From Ischnura elegans (lineage: Eukaryota; Arthropoda; Insecta; Odonata; Coenagrionidae): 64,000 nt of DNA. The stretch is from contig NC_060247.1 in NCBI RefSeq assembly GCF_921293095.1, positions 115,029,111 to 115,093,110 on the forward strand. Direction: 5' to 3'. A model generated the notes under the pieces. It searched no databases, had not been told where the DNA came from, and worked only from the letters and a program-made list of their open reading frames with translations. Position numbers and translations under genes: made by a program. Position 1 is the stretch's first letter. Each line of letters opens with the position of its first letter. Of the stretch, positions 13,101-29,148 are shown one piece after another.

Positions 13101-15119
13101 TATCTTTGCTGGTTTGACCATTTTCGCTGCCTAATTGCACTTAGCTACTTGTTGAACATACTTGTTTCAGGTTTAAATTGGTTGAATAACACAAAAAGTA
13201 ATAACTAGAAATTTTTCACAAATTAGCTAATTGTTCCATAACTAATATAACAAATTTAACATTATATATTTGACAAAAAAGCACATTCTTATATTATTAT
13301 TTAGCTATTTATTGTCTATGTATGTATAGAGAGAAAACTTTTCAATTCAGAGGGATGGGTCAGAGGTCTCCCTGCCTATGGTGTCCTTCCTAGGAGAAAA
13401 ATGCCCAAAAAGACATCCATGCCCTAAGGGGGAGTGTCCTTTTGCAAGAGTTTCCATCCTTAAGGAAAAGAATATCTCTCTGCCTGAGAATTCAGATTTG
13501 TCCCATAGTCTGTGAGGAGAGGTTTCACTGTATTAAGTATGAAATAAAACTCTCTCTTCTTCTATTTGGTGGTTTTCCATTTCATAAATTTATTTGGAAG
13601 GAATAACTTACATAATACCACAATATGGCATGCAAAGGCATATGACTCACGTTTTGACTTTATATTGTCATCATTAGGAAATCTTATGATAGTGCTACTC
13701 TCTCAAATACATATTCACAGTCAGGGAGGGAAAAAAATGATTGGAGGTGGATATCATAAGTGATGATGCTGAGGATTTTTAACTTGTGAAAGTTTTGGCT
13801 GGGAAAAGGGCTCTTGTGGTATAAAGGAGGGATACAGACGCATCTTCGATGAGTTGGGAAATAACAATCATTTATGAAAGTGACTCCAAGGCATTTGTTC
13901 TAATTATTATTAGTTATTGCTAAATCGAGGTTGCAAAAAAATAGTGACTCTCGCTACCATTGTTGCATTATCTTCTTATGGCTAGCTAGCATAAGCTGTA
14001 TCTTGCTATGAAAAAACAGGGATGCCTTGAATCAAATAACTTGGGGAAAATTTCTTATTTTTCCTGGAGTTTAGTAACTGGCCATTACAGATACATACAT
14101 ATTATTTTGTAGTGTCATTATGTAAAAGTTATTGTTTTTGATAGAGATCAGTAAGTTTGGTTCTTTGGCTCTTGTTTCCAATGTAATTCTACTTATCACC
14201 AGAACTAAGCCAAAAAGATTTGTGTCAAAATAATTTGAGCAAAATCCCGTGGGAAAACTTTTCTAGAGCAAATTTATGCTACATGCTTTAATTAAATTAA
14301 TGTTATAAATCTCACTGGTTATGAGATAACCTGATGTGTTATTTCACCCTGTTTTCATTTTTCTTCTGGGAAAATTTTTCAACAGATTTTGAGAGTTAAG
14401 CAATGAAAATGAAGCACTTAATCAAAACCCTGGAGTGAGAACTAGGACTCAGAACCGATGCTGGAAGCCAAAATGAATTCGCAGCCAAAAATGAAGTGCG
14501 ACCAAAGACCCATCCTTAGTGTTTATTTAAAATTGAAATATGATCATGCATTGTTCAATTGTGCTTATAATACCATTGAATTCTCAGGTGCTCCCCGAAG
14601 CCAGGTGGCTGGGGTGGAGGGGGCGGAGGAGGGGGGAGTGGGGGAGGCACGCCGACCAACCCAACGCCCCCGGAGAGCGTGACGAGTGAGGACAGCAGCT
14701 ACGTGTCGGCCAAGGAGAACAGTTCATCATCGGTGAACCGGGTGCGTTTCTCACCCTCCCCCTCCTCCACTCCCTCTGGTGGTGGAGGTGGGGGGGGTGT
14801 GGAGACCCTGTTGGACATGCCGACGCACGGCCAGACGCAAGACAGCACGGTGCCGTTGCAAGCGGCGAGGAGCACGTCGTCGACCACCAGCAGGGGGGGA
14901 GGCTATCACCTGCCGCCATCGCAACAGATGGTGGCACAAGCGCCAGCCGCTCACCACCACCACCACCACCACTTCCAACACCACCAGCAGGGGGCACCCT
15001 CCTACCTCCTGCACCCGCTGCCCCTGCCGCAAGAGCAGCAGACGGTGGCGCAGCAACCGCAACCGAGGCATAGTCGCAAGCCTTCCATCAGTGAGCTAGA
15101 GCGGGAGTTCCTCTCGTAG
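1193..15119 (+). CDS. slpr: Mixed-lineage kinase (MAP3K9/10/11, slipper-like), C-terminal half, seven exons
   Basis: Spliced gene; the 5' part lies outside the window. Exons: 1196-1411, 2883-2912 (microexon), 4149-4428, 4694-4723 (microexon), 6846-7179, 10403-11287, 14588-15119. All junction phases agree (1,1,2,2,0,2). Seen in sequence, in order: GKTWGPSTLHQRERG, KRWSKSAPNV, IELVLYNMAAMLAGVAAGYD, EEEGEKRRWW, GHRRTPSN, VETLLDMPTHGQTQDSTVPL and the end ELEREFLS. Vertebrate MLK1/MLK2 tails carry matching landmarks in the same order, including a TLLD...QDSTVPL box near the C-terminus. Family role: MLKs are Rac/Cdc42-responsive MAP3Ks that phosphorylate MKK4/7 to activate JNK; the Ser/Pro-rich tail is regulatory and heavily phosphorylated. 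SH3, kinase, zipper and CRIB regions are not in the window. One frame slip at C9 (10925-10933) is treated as a probable sequence error. Identity is firm; the exact ortholog symbol is inferred. Confidence 0.85.
1196..1411 (+). CDS. slpr: slpr exon A (WGPS and SKSAPN boxes)
   Basis: Frame open from 1192 reads ...DGVKGKTWGPSTLHQRERG...QKRWSKSAPNVRN...GVPNIGTLQEI. It parallels the MLK2 stretch with TWGPSSTLQKER, KQWSSSAPNL and a following Asn-Glu-Met. The acceptor is a tandem NAGNAG (AAGCAG, 1190-1195), so the exon starts at 1193 or 1196. The donor is ATAG|GTATGC after 1411, phase 1. The frame stays open to 1605 as a Pro/Ser-rich stretch, with a second, weak donor at 1592 in the same phase. Confidence 0.8.
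1592..4148. other. slpr intron with candidate microexon
   Basis: Intron (from 1412 if the short exon A is used). It contains alternating purine-pyrimidine tracts at 1740-1875 and 2535-2590 (TGTG/CACA and GCATGC motifs) and the microexon at 2883-2912. The rest is AT-rich without coding signal. Confidence 0.5.
2883..2912 (+). CDS. slpr: slpr candidate 30-nt microexon 1
   Basis: Preceded by a pyrimidine tract ending TTCTTGTCCAG and followed by the perfect donor GTAAGT. Entered in phase 1, as exon A requires, it reads (G)YSEEYLHSS and leaves in phase 1, as exon B requires, with no stop. With or without it, the frame of the gene is kept. Phase and splice-signal agreement are direct observations; use in vivo is inferred. 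Confidence 0.55.
4149..4428 (+). CDS. slpr: slpr exon B (conserved hydrophobic helix)
   Basis: Acceptor TGGTGCGCAG after a long C/T-rich tract; donor GACAG|GTGAGT, phase 2. Reads DYVGAECGEGGDWPPPP..., then GGPKLTLIELVLYNMAAMLAGVAAGYDVRVSNI and HPRLHPD. The hydrophobic segment corresponds to the RRCEVALLGCGAVLAATGLG helix conserved in MLK tails. GC-rich, in sharp contrast to the flanking introns. Confidence 0.85.
4694..4723 (+). CDS. slpr: slpr candidate 30-nt microexon 2
   Basis: Acceptor TTCTTTCTCACAG is close to ideal and the donor is TTGA|GTATGT. Entered in phase 2 it reads (S)LRGDHDDNL and leaves in phase 2, so exon C continues as ESEEEGEKRRWW. There is no stop. The acidic character matches the acidic run that precedes EE..KRR in other MLKs. 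Use in vivo is inferred. Confidence 0.55.
4724..6308. other. slpr intron, nothing recognised
   Basis: AT-rich intron sequence between microexon 2 and the miniature transposon at 6309. Open frames here are short and lack coding character. Confidence 0.4.
6309..6584. mobile_element. hAT-like miniature element with G/C-run ends
   Basis: Starts CAGTAGTGTAACTAGGG and ends CCATAGTTACCCCACTG, inverted and matching at most positions, with G runs near the left end and C runs near the right. About 276 bp, non-coding, AT-rich centre. The 8 bp on either side do not match, so superfamily assignment rests on resemblance to neighbours with clear 8-bp duplications. Confidence 0.5.
6846..7179 (+). CDS. slpr: slpr exon C
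   Basis: Acceptor GATGCCAG; the first base completes a codon from phase 2. Reads SEEEGEKRRWWFGEVGRG..., SDYEFSSASGYAHNTYHGPT, RHHRHPLFG, then a Ser-rich stretch ending SPRRKSSSTSNDGSE. Donor GAG|GTGAGA, phase 0. EEEGEKRRWW aligns with EE.KRR.GLF of MLK1/2. Confidence 0.85.
7332..7635. mobile_element. hAT-like miniature element, family 1 copy 1
   Basis: Ends CATGGGCATACCCAG and CTGGGTATGCCCTTG form inverted repeats and are flanked by a perfect 8-bp duplication GGAGCTGC (7324-7331 and 7636-7643). Left subterminal GGGGGCAGCTGCCC precedes a run of 13 C, and a C run lies near the right end. No coding capacity. The copy at 18808-19057 has the same layout and ends. Confidence 0.78.
7890..9971 (-). 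mobile_element. Pogo-like (Tc1/mariner superfamily) element, decayed
   Basis: A 25-bp perfect terminal inverted repeat begins CCGTATTTGCACGAATCT at 7890 and ends with its complement at 9971, flanked by TA on both sides. On the minus strand an ATG at 9412 opens MAEKRSYYTAAFKRKVIQ, which resembles the N-terminus of pogo/CENP-B-type transposases (RRSYTAEFKLKVIE). The frame then breaks at CAGTGGAACCCCGATC, which looks like the terminus of another pogo-like element inserted here (right end 9361; left end not found). No full transposase is readable. Confidence 0.75.
9329..9412 (-). pseudogene. Pogo-type transposase N-terminal fragment
   Basis: Minus-strand fragment starting MAEKRSYYTAAFKRKV inside the 7890-9971 element. 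The helix-turn-helix start typical of pogo transposases is recognisable for about 18 residues; the sequence after it comes from an inserted repeat, and the rest of the transposase is missing or too decayed to see. Confidence 0.6.
9972..10402. other. slpr intron end
   Basis: AT-rich intron remainder, ending with the acceptor CTACCACGCAG at 10402. A second good-looking acceptor (TTTTATTTCAG at about 10285) leads into an in-frame stop without a donor. Confidence 0.4.
10403..11287 (+). CDS. slpr: slpr exon D, with one-base frame slip
   Basis: Begins in phase 0 with VTYPMGGSTMVMERSAGG and runs through Tyr-, Pro- and Gln/His-rich sequence (GGGPPPPPHPPPPPPAPDG, HHHQHLLQQLHH). At the C9 run 10925-10933 the useful frame moves by one base and continues LAFGHRRTPSNVS...FRLEDEGDSQYNTP...SSLRRYNAPYGGG. 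Donor CAGGCAG|GTGAGA. The exit phase needed by exon E (2) is obtained only if one base of the C run is discounted. GHRRTPS matches the HRRTPSDG box of MLK1/2. Confidence 0.8.
11288..14587. other. slpr intron
   Basis: Intron containing the foldback element at 11602-11905. The rest is AT-rich with no coding signal; ends with acceptor TTGAATTCTCAG. Confidence 0.5.
11602..11905. repeat. Foldback (long inverted repeat) element
   Basis: Arms of about 105-125 nt are inverted copies of each other: left CATATTTAAATAAAT...CACTTTTCC...CATCTGGTACAAGACTG, right complementary down to ATTTATTTAAATATG. The centre carries a further direct copy of the GTGAGCCAA...GCAGTAAAAAATTT...GTGGAAAAGTG unit. It would fold into a long hairpin. 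It resembles the class of arthropod repeats with TGATG...AACG motifs also seen at 41824 and 46187. Confidence 0.7.
14588..15119 (+). CDS. slpr: slpr last exon E (conserved C-terminus)
   Basis: Acceptor TTCTCAG; first base completes AGG. Reads a Gly-rich start (CSPKPGGWGGGG), TPPESVTSEDSSYVSAKEN, VNRVRFSPSPSS, another Gly run, VETLLDMPTHGQTQDSTVPL, a run of seven His, Gln-rich sequence and RHSRKPSISELEREFLS, then TAG at 15117-15119. The LLD...QDSTVPL box and the acidic-aromatic last residues match the extreme C-terminus of vertebrate MLK1. GC-rich with triplet repeats (CAC, GGN). Confidence 0.88.
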
Positions 15120-18100
15120 CAAAGGCGAAGGGCTGCCGACACTGTGTTGGCGTGGCGTCGGCAGCTGGACTGACACTCAGGGGAGAAACTCTTTACGTTC
15201 ATCTTATTCTTCTTGGGTTTGGAAGTGCTCGTCTGTTCTCGTTCCTCAGTTGGATTTCGTTGCATCTCGAGGCTTTCCCATTGGCTCTCCTCCCCCCACT
15301 TCCATGCCCTTACATTGTTTTAAAAATCCATTCCGTGCATTACATCACACAGCTTTAGCAAAAATTGAAAAAAAGAAGTGAGTCTGAAATTTTACCTGCT
15401 ACTGTTACATAGTGCCTGAATATACTTGTAAATGAATATTTGAGATGTAAATATCTCAAAGCCTTTCAGAGTAAGTTGTTAATAATGTGTCGACTAGGGT
15501 TTGTATGACCCATTTGTGGATTGTAGTTCTGCATTGGAGCAAGTGAGAATTGGACTTTTTTCACTCCCAGGGATATAAATAAGCATTGCACACCAACAAG
15601 CCACATATGAACCAAAATAAAAAATGTAGCTATTAAATCAAATGACTTATTAAATGCATTGCATGATGTGCAATACTTCTTTTGAACAATGGTTGGCAAT
15701 TTTGCCTGTGGACTCATGGTAACTTGTAATGCTGCAGTATATATTTGTGACTGTTTAGTGCCTGTATAAAACAATCCCAATGCTTTGGTGGGAATACCAT
15801 TTGAACTTGAAGTTTGAATGATATGTACTGGACTGCTGTTCTTTATCAGATGTCTGCAGGCATGTAAATTTTGTCCCAGAATGTTGCCTGCTCGAGGACA
15901 CGTTTATTGCTAATATCTAAACTTATTATTGTCCTTGCCATATCATGATGTTATAAAAAGCAAGCAAAAGTAAGATATTAAAAATATGGCATTGCTTCAG
16001 TGGTGGCAAAACATTAACATTCCAAATTAATTCCATTTATTATGCAGTTTTAATGAACTGCCTTTTTTAGTCCCAATTTTTATTCGATGGTATTAGACAA
16101 TGAAAGACATCCAACAAATTTTAATTTTTTTCATCCAAGCACAGATATCTGTATTTGTTTAAGCCGTTTTTAAGACTGTGCCTTTGGTGCTAGAGATGTT
16201 TGTTTCATTGCCTCACCCCAAAAAAAACTCATTTTTGTATTATTTCTTCATATTTTGCTCAAAAAAGTGCCCATGTGCACTTGCCCTTCCTTATATGCTC
16301 TGCTGCAAAAGAATCGGATGATTGGCGACACTGAGCACGAGAGAGGTAGAGAATGGTGGTATGTCCGCGCATTGAATGTGTTGCTGCATGCATATTTAGC
16401 AAGTGGAATTCTATTCCATGGAAGGTAGTTAGTCTACCACCAGTGCTGGATTTTTTTTCCTAGCAGTCACATTCCGAGTGTTGATTGTTTGTGCTGTCTC
16501 CATGGACTGTGGAGCATGCACTATAAACTATCATGTTATCATAAGCCTTTGTACAAAGGAGAGAGAGAAAGCAATTCTAAAGAAACAGGTGTTGTGTTTG
16601 TTACTTATACATATGTACGTTAATATATTTAAATCATGCTTTTCAAACTCCAAAAGTGGGCAGCACAGGATTTCTTCCCTTTGCTATAGTGCATCGTGGG
16701 CATTCTTAACGATGGAGCACCAATCAACTTATGCTAGTCTATTTATTTAAGTTTAGCTTTTTTCCTCCTTACTCCTTCCACAAGTTAAGGCAACCATTGT
16801 AAATTTTTAAATTACGTCTAACGCAAAAATTACATTCCATGATGTTTTTTAACTTTGTACAGCTGCCATTCTGTATGCATACTCTGATATCAACATCATC
16901 TTCCAAGAAGTTTACTTAAAAGTGGAGGTCCAAAGGCCTATTTTTTCAACCCTTGTCTTTCAGACCAATTGTGATAATAGTGTTTCAGATCATTTTATTC
17001 TCTCAGTATAGTTAAAATTTTATTTAATTCGTGAAACTGGTGAATTTTTTTGCTTGCCTAATTGAGGAGAGTGGAGTGGGATGTATTGCTGAGCTGTGCA
17101 ATCACGTTCTATGAGTGGAGTGCATCCATTTTAGAAAAGAGGGACAAATATTGTGCTGTCTGCTGAAAAATTCTTCTTGTAAATAATGCATTTGTTTAAA
17201 AAAAAGGTCTTGTACATTCCCTGATAAAAGATGATCGCAGCACGTAATTTAAAGTTCAAGGTGATGATGAAACAAATTATGTTAATTTTAACATTAATGA
17301 AATGCTTTTAATGGTGATTTTCTGATGAAGACACTAATTACAAAATTAAATAATTTTGATGGAACCTTGTTTTTCTTGTTTTTGTGTATTGCCTGCTTTT
17401 TCCCTTCTCTCCCTCCATGGATCAACATTCTACATATCATTTTGGTAAATATTGATGGTCGATATTTACGGACAGCAAGACTTACATTGCCTCAATGTAC
17501 CACAGTTAATAGGTCCTTGGGGAAATGCCCTTTCACCTGCTGTCTGCTTGCAGGGTGTACTAATAATAGTATTTATTTATCCTGAGACATGTTATGTGTT
17601 TGGAATAAATCAAACAACATAAAGATTAAAATACCAAGTCACACTATTCCTCTAGAAATTCCAGTCTGAGAAAAATATCTAAAAGGTACTCAAAAGTTTC
17701 CGTTTTTTAATAAACCCTGATAAACATGATATTTTGAATTCTTTTTGGTGTAATAATATTATAAATGCATTAGCCATATTTTTGCCTCCTTGGAATGAGA
17801 GTTAATGAGAGATCTCCCTTCCGAAGAATCTATATTTCTTCTCACATTAACTTGATGATCGAAGTCATTTTGTCAAAATAATTGGCACTCTCGGAAAAAA
17901 TCATTATGTGGAGTTAACTAATGGAGGGTATGGTAAGGATTTTAATTTTTATAGAAGTGATTGTGGGTTCGCCCAAAGTGGGCTTTGTGGTTCATTTTGA
18001 TTGATTCAATCATTCTGAAGGAAGAGCCCCAAAATGATTCAATTGGTGATCCCTGAATGAATTTCTACTATGCTAAAAATGACTCATTGTTTTGCACAAT

Positions 18101-18807
18101 CTTTTTTTCACACGCATCACAGTAGGACACACCACGCTTTCAACTAATGCATCCTTCATTCGTCCTTCCTGTAACTTCTCTCCATTTCGGATTGTGTTAT
18201 TACTTCATACTTCCATATTTCCCCAAATATCACCTGATCTTTTCTTTCCTTATCTCTTCAAATAGTGTCCCTCACTAAATGTATTCAATACTTTTTTTCC
18301 ATCTCTTTAGGTCAGGAAAAGAATTATCACATTGAAAGCATTACAAATCTTTCCTTTTTGTGCTGATTAAAATTATCAACATTTTAGAGGATATTTTAAT
18401 ATTGAAGGGTATAGCTGCTTTCAGAAACTGAGTACCTTAACACCTGTTGAAAATATTTTACTTCTAAATGTTGCATGGTATCATTACGATACTTAACTGA
18501 GATCAAAAATCTTTGCTAGCTTTGGAGTAAAAAGCGTTTTACCTCATTTAGAGGAATATATCTTTTTGCCTGATCTCTTTGTCTCGGATACTTTTCTTAC
18601 TGCCCCCCCCCCCCCAAACTTTATTGAAGGGAAGATATATTTAAGATTGAAGAGATGCAATTTATACCTTTATCAACAATTTAAAATTACTTCACTGAAT
18701 TACATCTTTTGAAAATCCTGATGTCATTCCTCATCCATTCTCAGTTTCCTCTCCTTGCCAAACATAATGAGTTCCAATTTTGTTTACTTCTTTGTCTTCT
18801 ATTGTAA
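15120..18807. other. slpr 3' UTR and following intergenic DNA
   Basis: No coding signal. Candidate polyadenylation hexamers AATAAA lie at 15616-15621 and 17604-17609; the sequence does not decide which ends the transcript. A run of 14 C lies at about 18602. Confidence 0.4.
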
Positions 18808-19057
18808 CATTGGCGTACCCAGCGAGGGGCAGCTGCCCCCCCCCCCCCCCCCCCCCTAAAGCAAAAGTCGCTAATGTCTTTAAGGAAAATAATATTTTTT
18901 CTAGCAAATAATTTTAAAAACTAATAAAGAGTGGTTAAAGTTTCCTTCAAATGTTGATTTCTTCCACCTTTTCCATGCTTAAATATTACCTACAACTTTA
19001 ACTACCATGGCTTGCACCCCCCCCCCCCCCCAAGTTTTCATCCTGGGTATGCACTTG
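18808..19057. mobile_element. hAT-like miniature element, family 1 copy 2
   Basis: Ends CATTGGCGTACCCAG and CTGGGTATGCACTTG; flanked by TATTGTAA / TATTGTAT, an 8-bp duplication with one mismatch. Same order of parts as 7332-7635, including GGGGCAGCTGCCCC and a long C run after the left end, and ACCATGGCTTGC with a C run before the right end. Confidence 0.78.
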
Positions 19058-19151
19058 TATTGTATGTCTTTAATGTAACCTTCTCCACATATACATCTTA
19101 AAGGCCTGAAGCTTACATTCATCTCATGTACTTCCTCAGGATTCACATGAC

Positions 19152-19448
19152 CAGGGGCGCAGCTAATAATTAAGGCTAGGGGGGGTTTTAGGTGCTACTA
19201 ATACTTACGGGTGTTGGGGTATTGCATACCCACCAGGGTAAGCAGGCGTTGTGGGGGCCCTCCTCCAGAAAAATTTTTAATTTTATGGTTCAAAATGGCA
19301 ATTTTTACGGCTTTCTTAGGGATATTTGATTTATCCTTACACTATTCTATAAGTAATACTGATCCAAATAAGTAAAATGGATTAAAGTTAAAAATTTCTC
19401 TGAGCTCTGCGGGGGTTTTATCCCCCATAACCCCCCGCTGTGCCACTG
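19152..19448 (+). mobile_element. hAT-like miniature element, family 2 copy 1
   Basis: Starts CAGGGGCGCAGC and ends GCTGTGCCACTG, flanked by a perfect 8-bp duplication CACATGAC (19144-19151 and 19449-19456). Non-coding, 297 bp. An inverted copy lies at 40100-40404, sharing for instance TTTTTAA.TT...GAGCTC and CCATTTTGAACC. Confidence 0.85.
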
Positions 19449-19456
19449 CACATGAC

Positions 19457-21636
19457 TTTTCCATAGCATCTGATTCTTTACACTGAGCTTTCCCCTTTTC
19501 CTGGAACTATTACATAATCAGCCTTCTTCTTATTTGATAACAATGACAGAGCAGTAAATTTCTGCACGGAATTGATGCTTACATTTAATCTTAACTTTTT
19601 CACTACTATTATTACATTTTGAATCAAATGTTTCATGTCTGAGGAGTAAAGATTGTATTCTTTGTACAAATATAGTTGATCTAACATGAATATATGTTCG
19701 TTAATGTTGAAAAAATGTATTGATATCCCTGTCAAAGATTTCTGATTTGAAATTTTCCCTGCTACAACATTATGTTCCATTTCTAACATTGGACAGATGT
19801 GAACCAATATAGAATGCATGGAACTGGTTGGGTGAATGGGAATTCAAGAAACCTACAGGGTTCTTTGAGGAAAGCATGGAACTGATTGGAACCAGTACAA
19901 TTAATGTTTGTCACTTGTAGGGAACAAGTGTGAAACAAAAGAAATATGTTAATCCTTTTGTTCCATATTAGTTAATTTTTAAATATCAGTCAGGAACAAT
20001 TTCCTATGAGATGGCAGGGCGCAAATAGGGTACCTACTCAAATCAAATTACTGGAAAATATTATGAACAGATTTTTTTCACATCTACAAGTGCAAGATTC
20101 CCACACCTGTTTCACAGCTGACCTGATCACTTTCAGATCTAACTTGAATGGGAACGGGCATGACATTTATAGAGGTATATCAATTTATTTTACTTAGACC
20201 AATTTATTTTACTTAGAAATTAGGAATGCTTGATATTTTAGTGACAGAATTCCCTATTTTTTCTGCCACAGGAGAAGGGTGAATCCATTTTTGTAACAGT
20301 TGCATTTATTTGATTTTATAAATGTTATAGTATTAAGTTACAATTAAAAATTACTCAGCTCATGTAATAAGTGGATTTAAAGAAAATGCTGACATCCCCT
20401 TCTAGTTTACAATGTCACACTGCTAACATTCGAGCATAAAGTTACACTCCTCCACAAAGCTCCTTCAATTGTTATCGAGCAGTTGATTTAAACTCCACCG
20501 GAACCAGATCTTTACATTTGAACATAAAGTTGCACAATCGGCATCTATAGGGCCATCTCTGTTCAAAATAATCAGAAGCAATTAGCAGGTGTTCTATAGA
20601 CAGTGACTTAATGGCAAAATTAGTAGTGCCAGAACGCACTTTCCTGGACTTTTTTTTATAAGTGAAATACATACTACTCTGAGTGTTTCAATTATTTCAG
20701 CAAATATAGAATAAACGAATCGAAAAATATTTTTATTTCGGTTAAGAATAATATTATAAATTTTGAGGCACACAAATTGATGAAATAGTGTTATTTGACT
20801 ATAATGTCTTTTCTTAACCAGTGCGGGAACAGTGTTTCGGCACAATGACATCTCTGGTTATACATCGAAATGCAGGTGTTATTTCTCCCCAGCAAAAGAT
20901 TTGCAAGTTTTCTTATCACAACAAACAACAGACCTTACTCAAGATCTTTAGGTAATCTTAAATGCCCATTGAAAATTCGATTTCACTCATTATCACGCTA
21001 GCTCGAATCCTCATTCCTAAAATCCAATCCTATGGTAGCCCTAATGACAATAAAATGCATGTATTTTCGACTTTCAAGAAAAGTTAGTGATAACATGGTT
21101 CAAAATACAATATTTGAGATGTGATTCGTGAATTAAAAAAGATATAAAGAAAAGAAGCGTCGTTTTTTTCAAATTAATAACTTTGAACCTTGTATGTGAA
21201 TATCTCCAGTAATATTAAACATAGTAGTCCTTTAGAGGAAAGTGGATTTTTTTTAAAACTCTGCATCGATTGATATGTTTCACTATTCTTCCCATACTAA
21301 TGTAAATTTGTAAAATACCTTCACAATTTAAAATTTTAGTTCTAAATTATTTCATCGATACCTTTATTTTTATTACGTGGTTATTTTCATGCTGCAGAAC
21401 ACAGTTGCCTTACAAGCCATGACATATTTCAAATTATCCGCCAAAAGGAAGGAGAAAATGATGAAAAGACAATCGCTGTGCGTGATCTATATCGACGACT
21501 GTTGACACTCAATTAGTGCAATTGGTTGTCAGTCACTGTTTCTGCAAAATCGCGGTGTGTGTCATCTTTGAAGTCACTGTACTCAATCGTCTTTGCCGAC
21601 ACGAAATCCGGTATTGTAGAATTATTTTGAAAGACC
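19457..21636. other. Intergenic DNA and TMEM50 promoter region
   Basis: Between the family 2 element and the TMEM50 start codon. Contains the miniature element at 20601-20856; otherwise AT-rich. The 5' UTR of TMEM50 presumably lies in about 21480-21636; no TATA box or other promoter motif could be assigned with confidence. Confidence 0.35.
20601..20856. mobile_element. hAT-like miniature element, family 4 copy 1
   Basis: Starts CAGTGACTTAATGGCAAA and ends GGCACAATGACATCTCTG. The interior matches 54317-54560 closely (GGCAAAATTAG.AGTGCC, GTGTTATTTGACTAT, CAGTGC.GGAA). Flanking 8-mers match at only five positions, so this is an older copy. Confidence 0.65.

Positions 21637-29148
<7,512 letters not shown>

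Noticed and set aside
15466-15780. 104-codon minus-strand frame downstream of slpr
   Set aside because: Lies in the presumed 3' UTR, has no family resemblance and no splice or start context.
7332-19057. CRISPR-like or satellite array suggested by repeated C runs and GGGGCAGCTGCCCC
   Set aside because: The repeats are two separate transposon copies with inverted ends and target duplications, in eukaryotic DNA.
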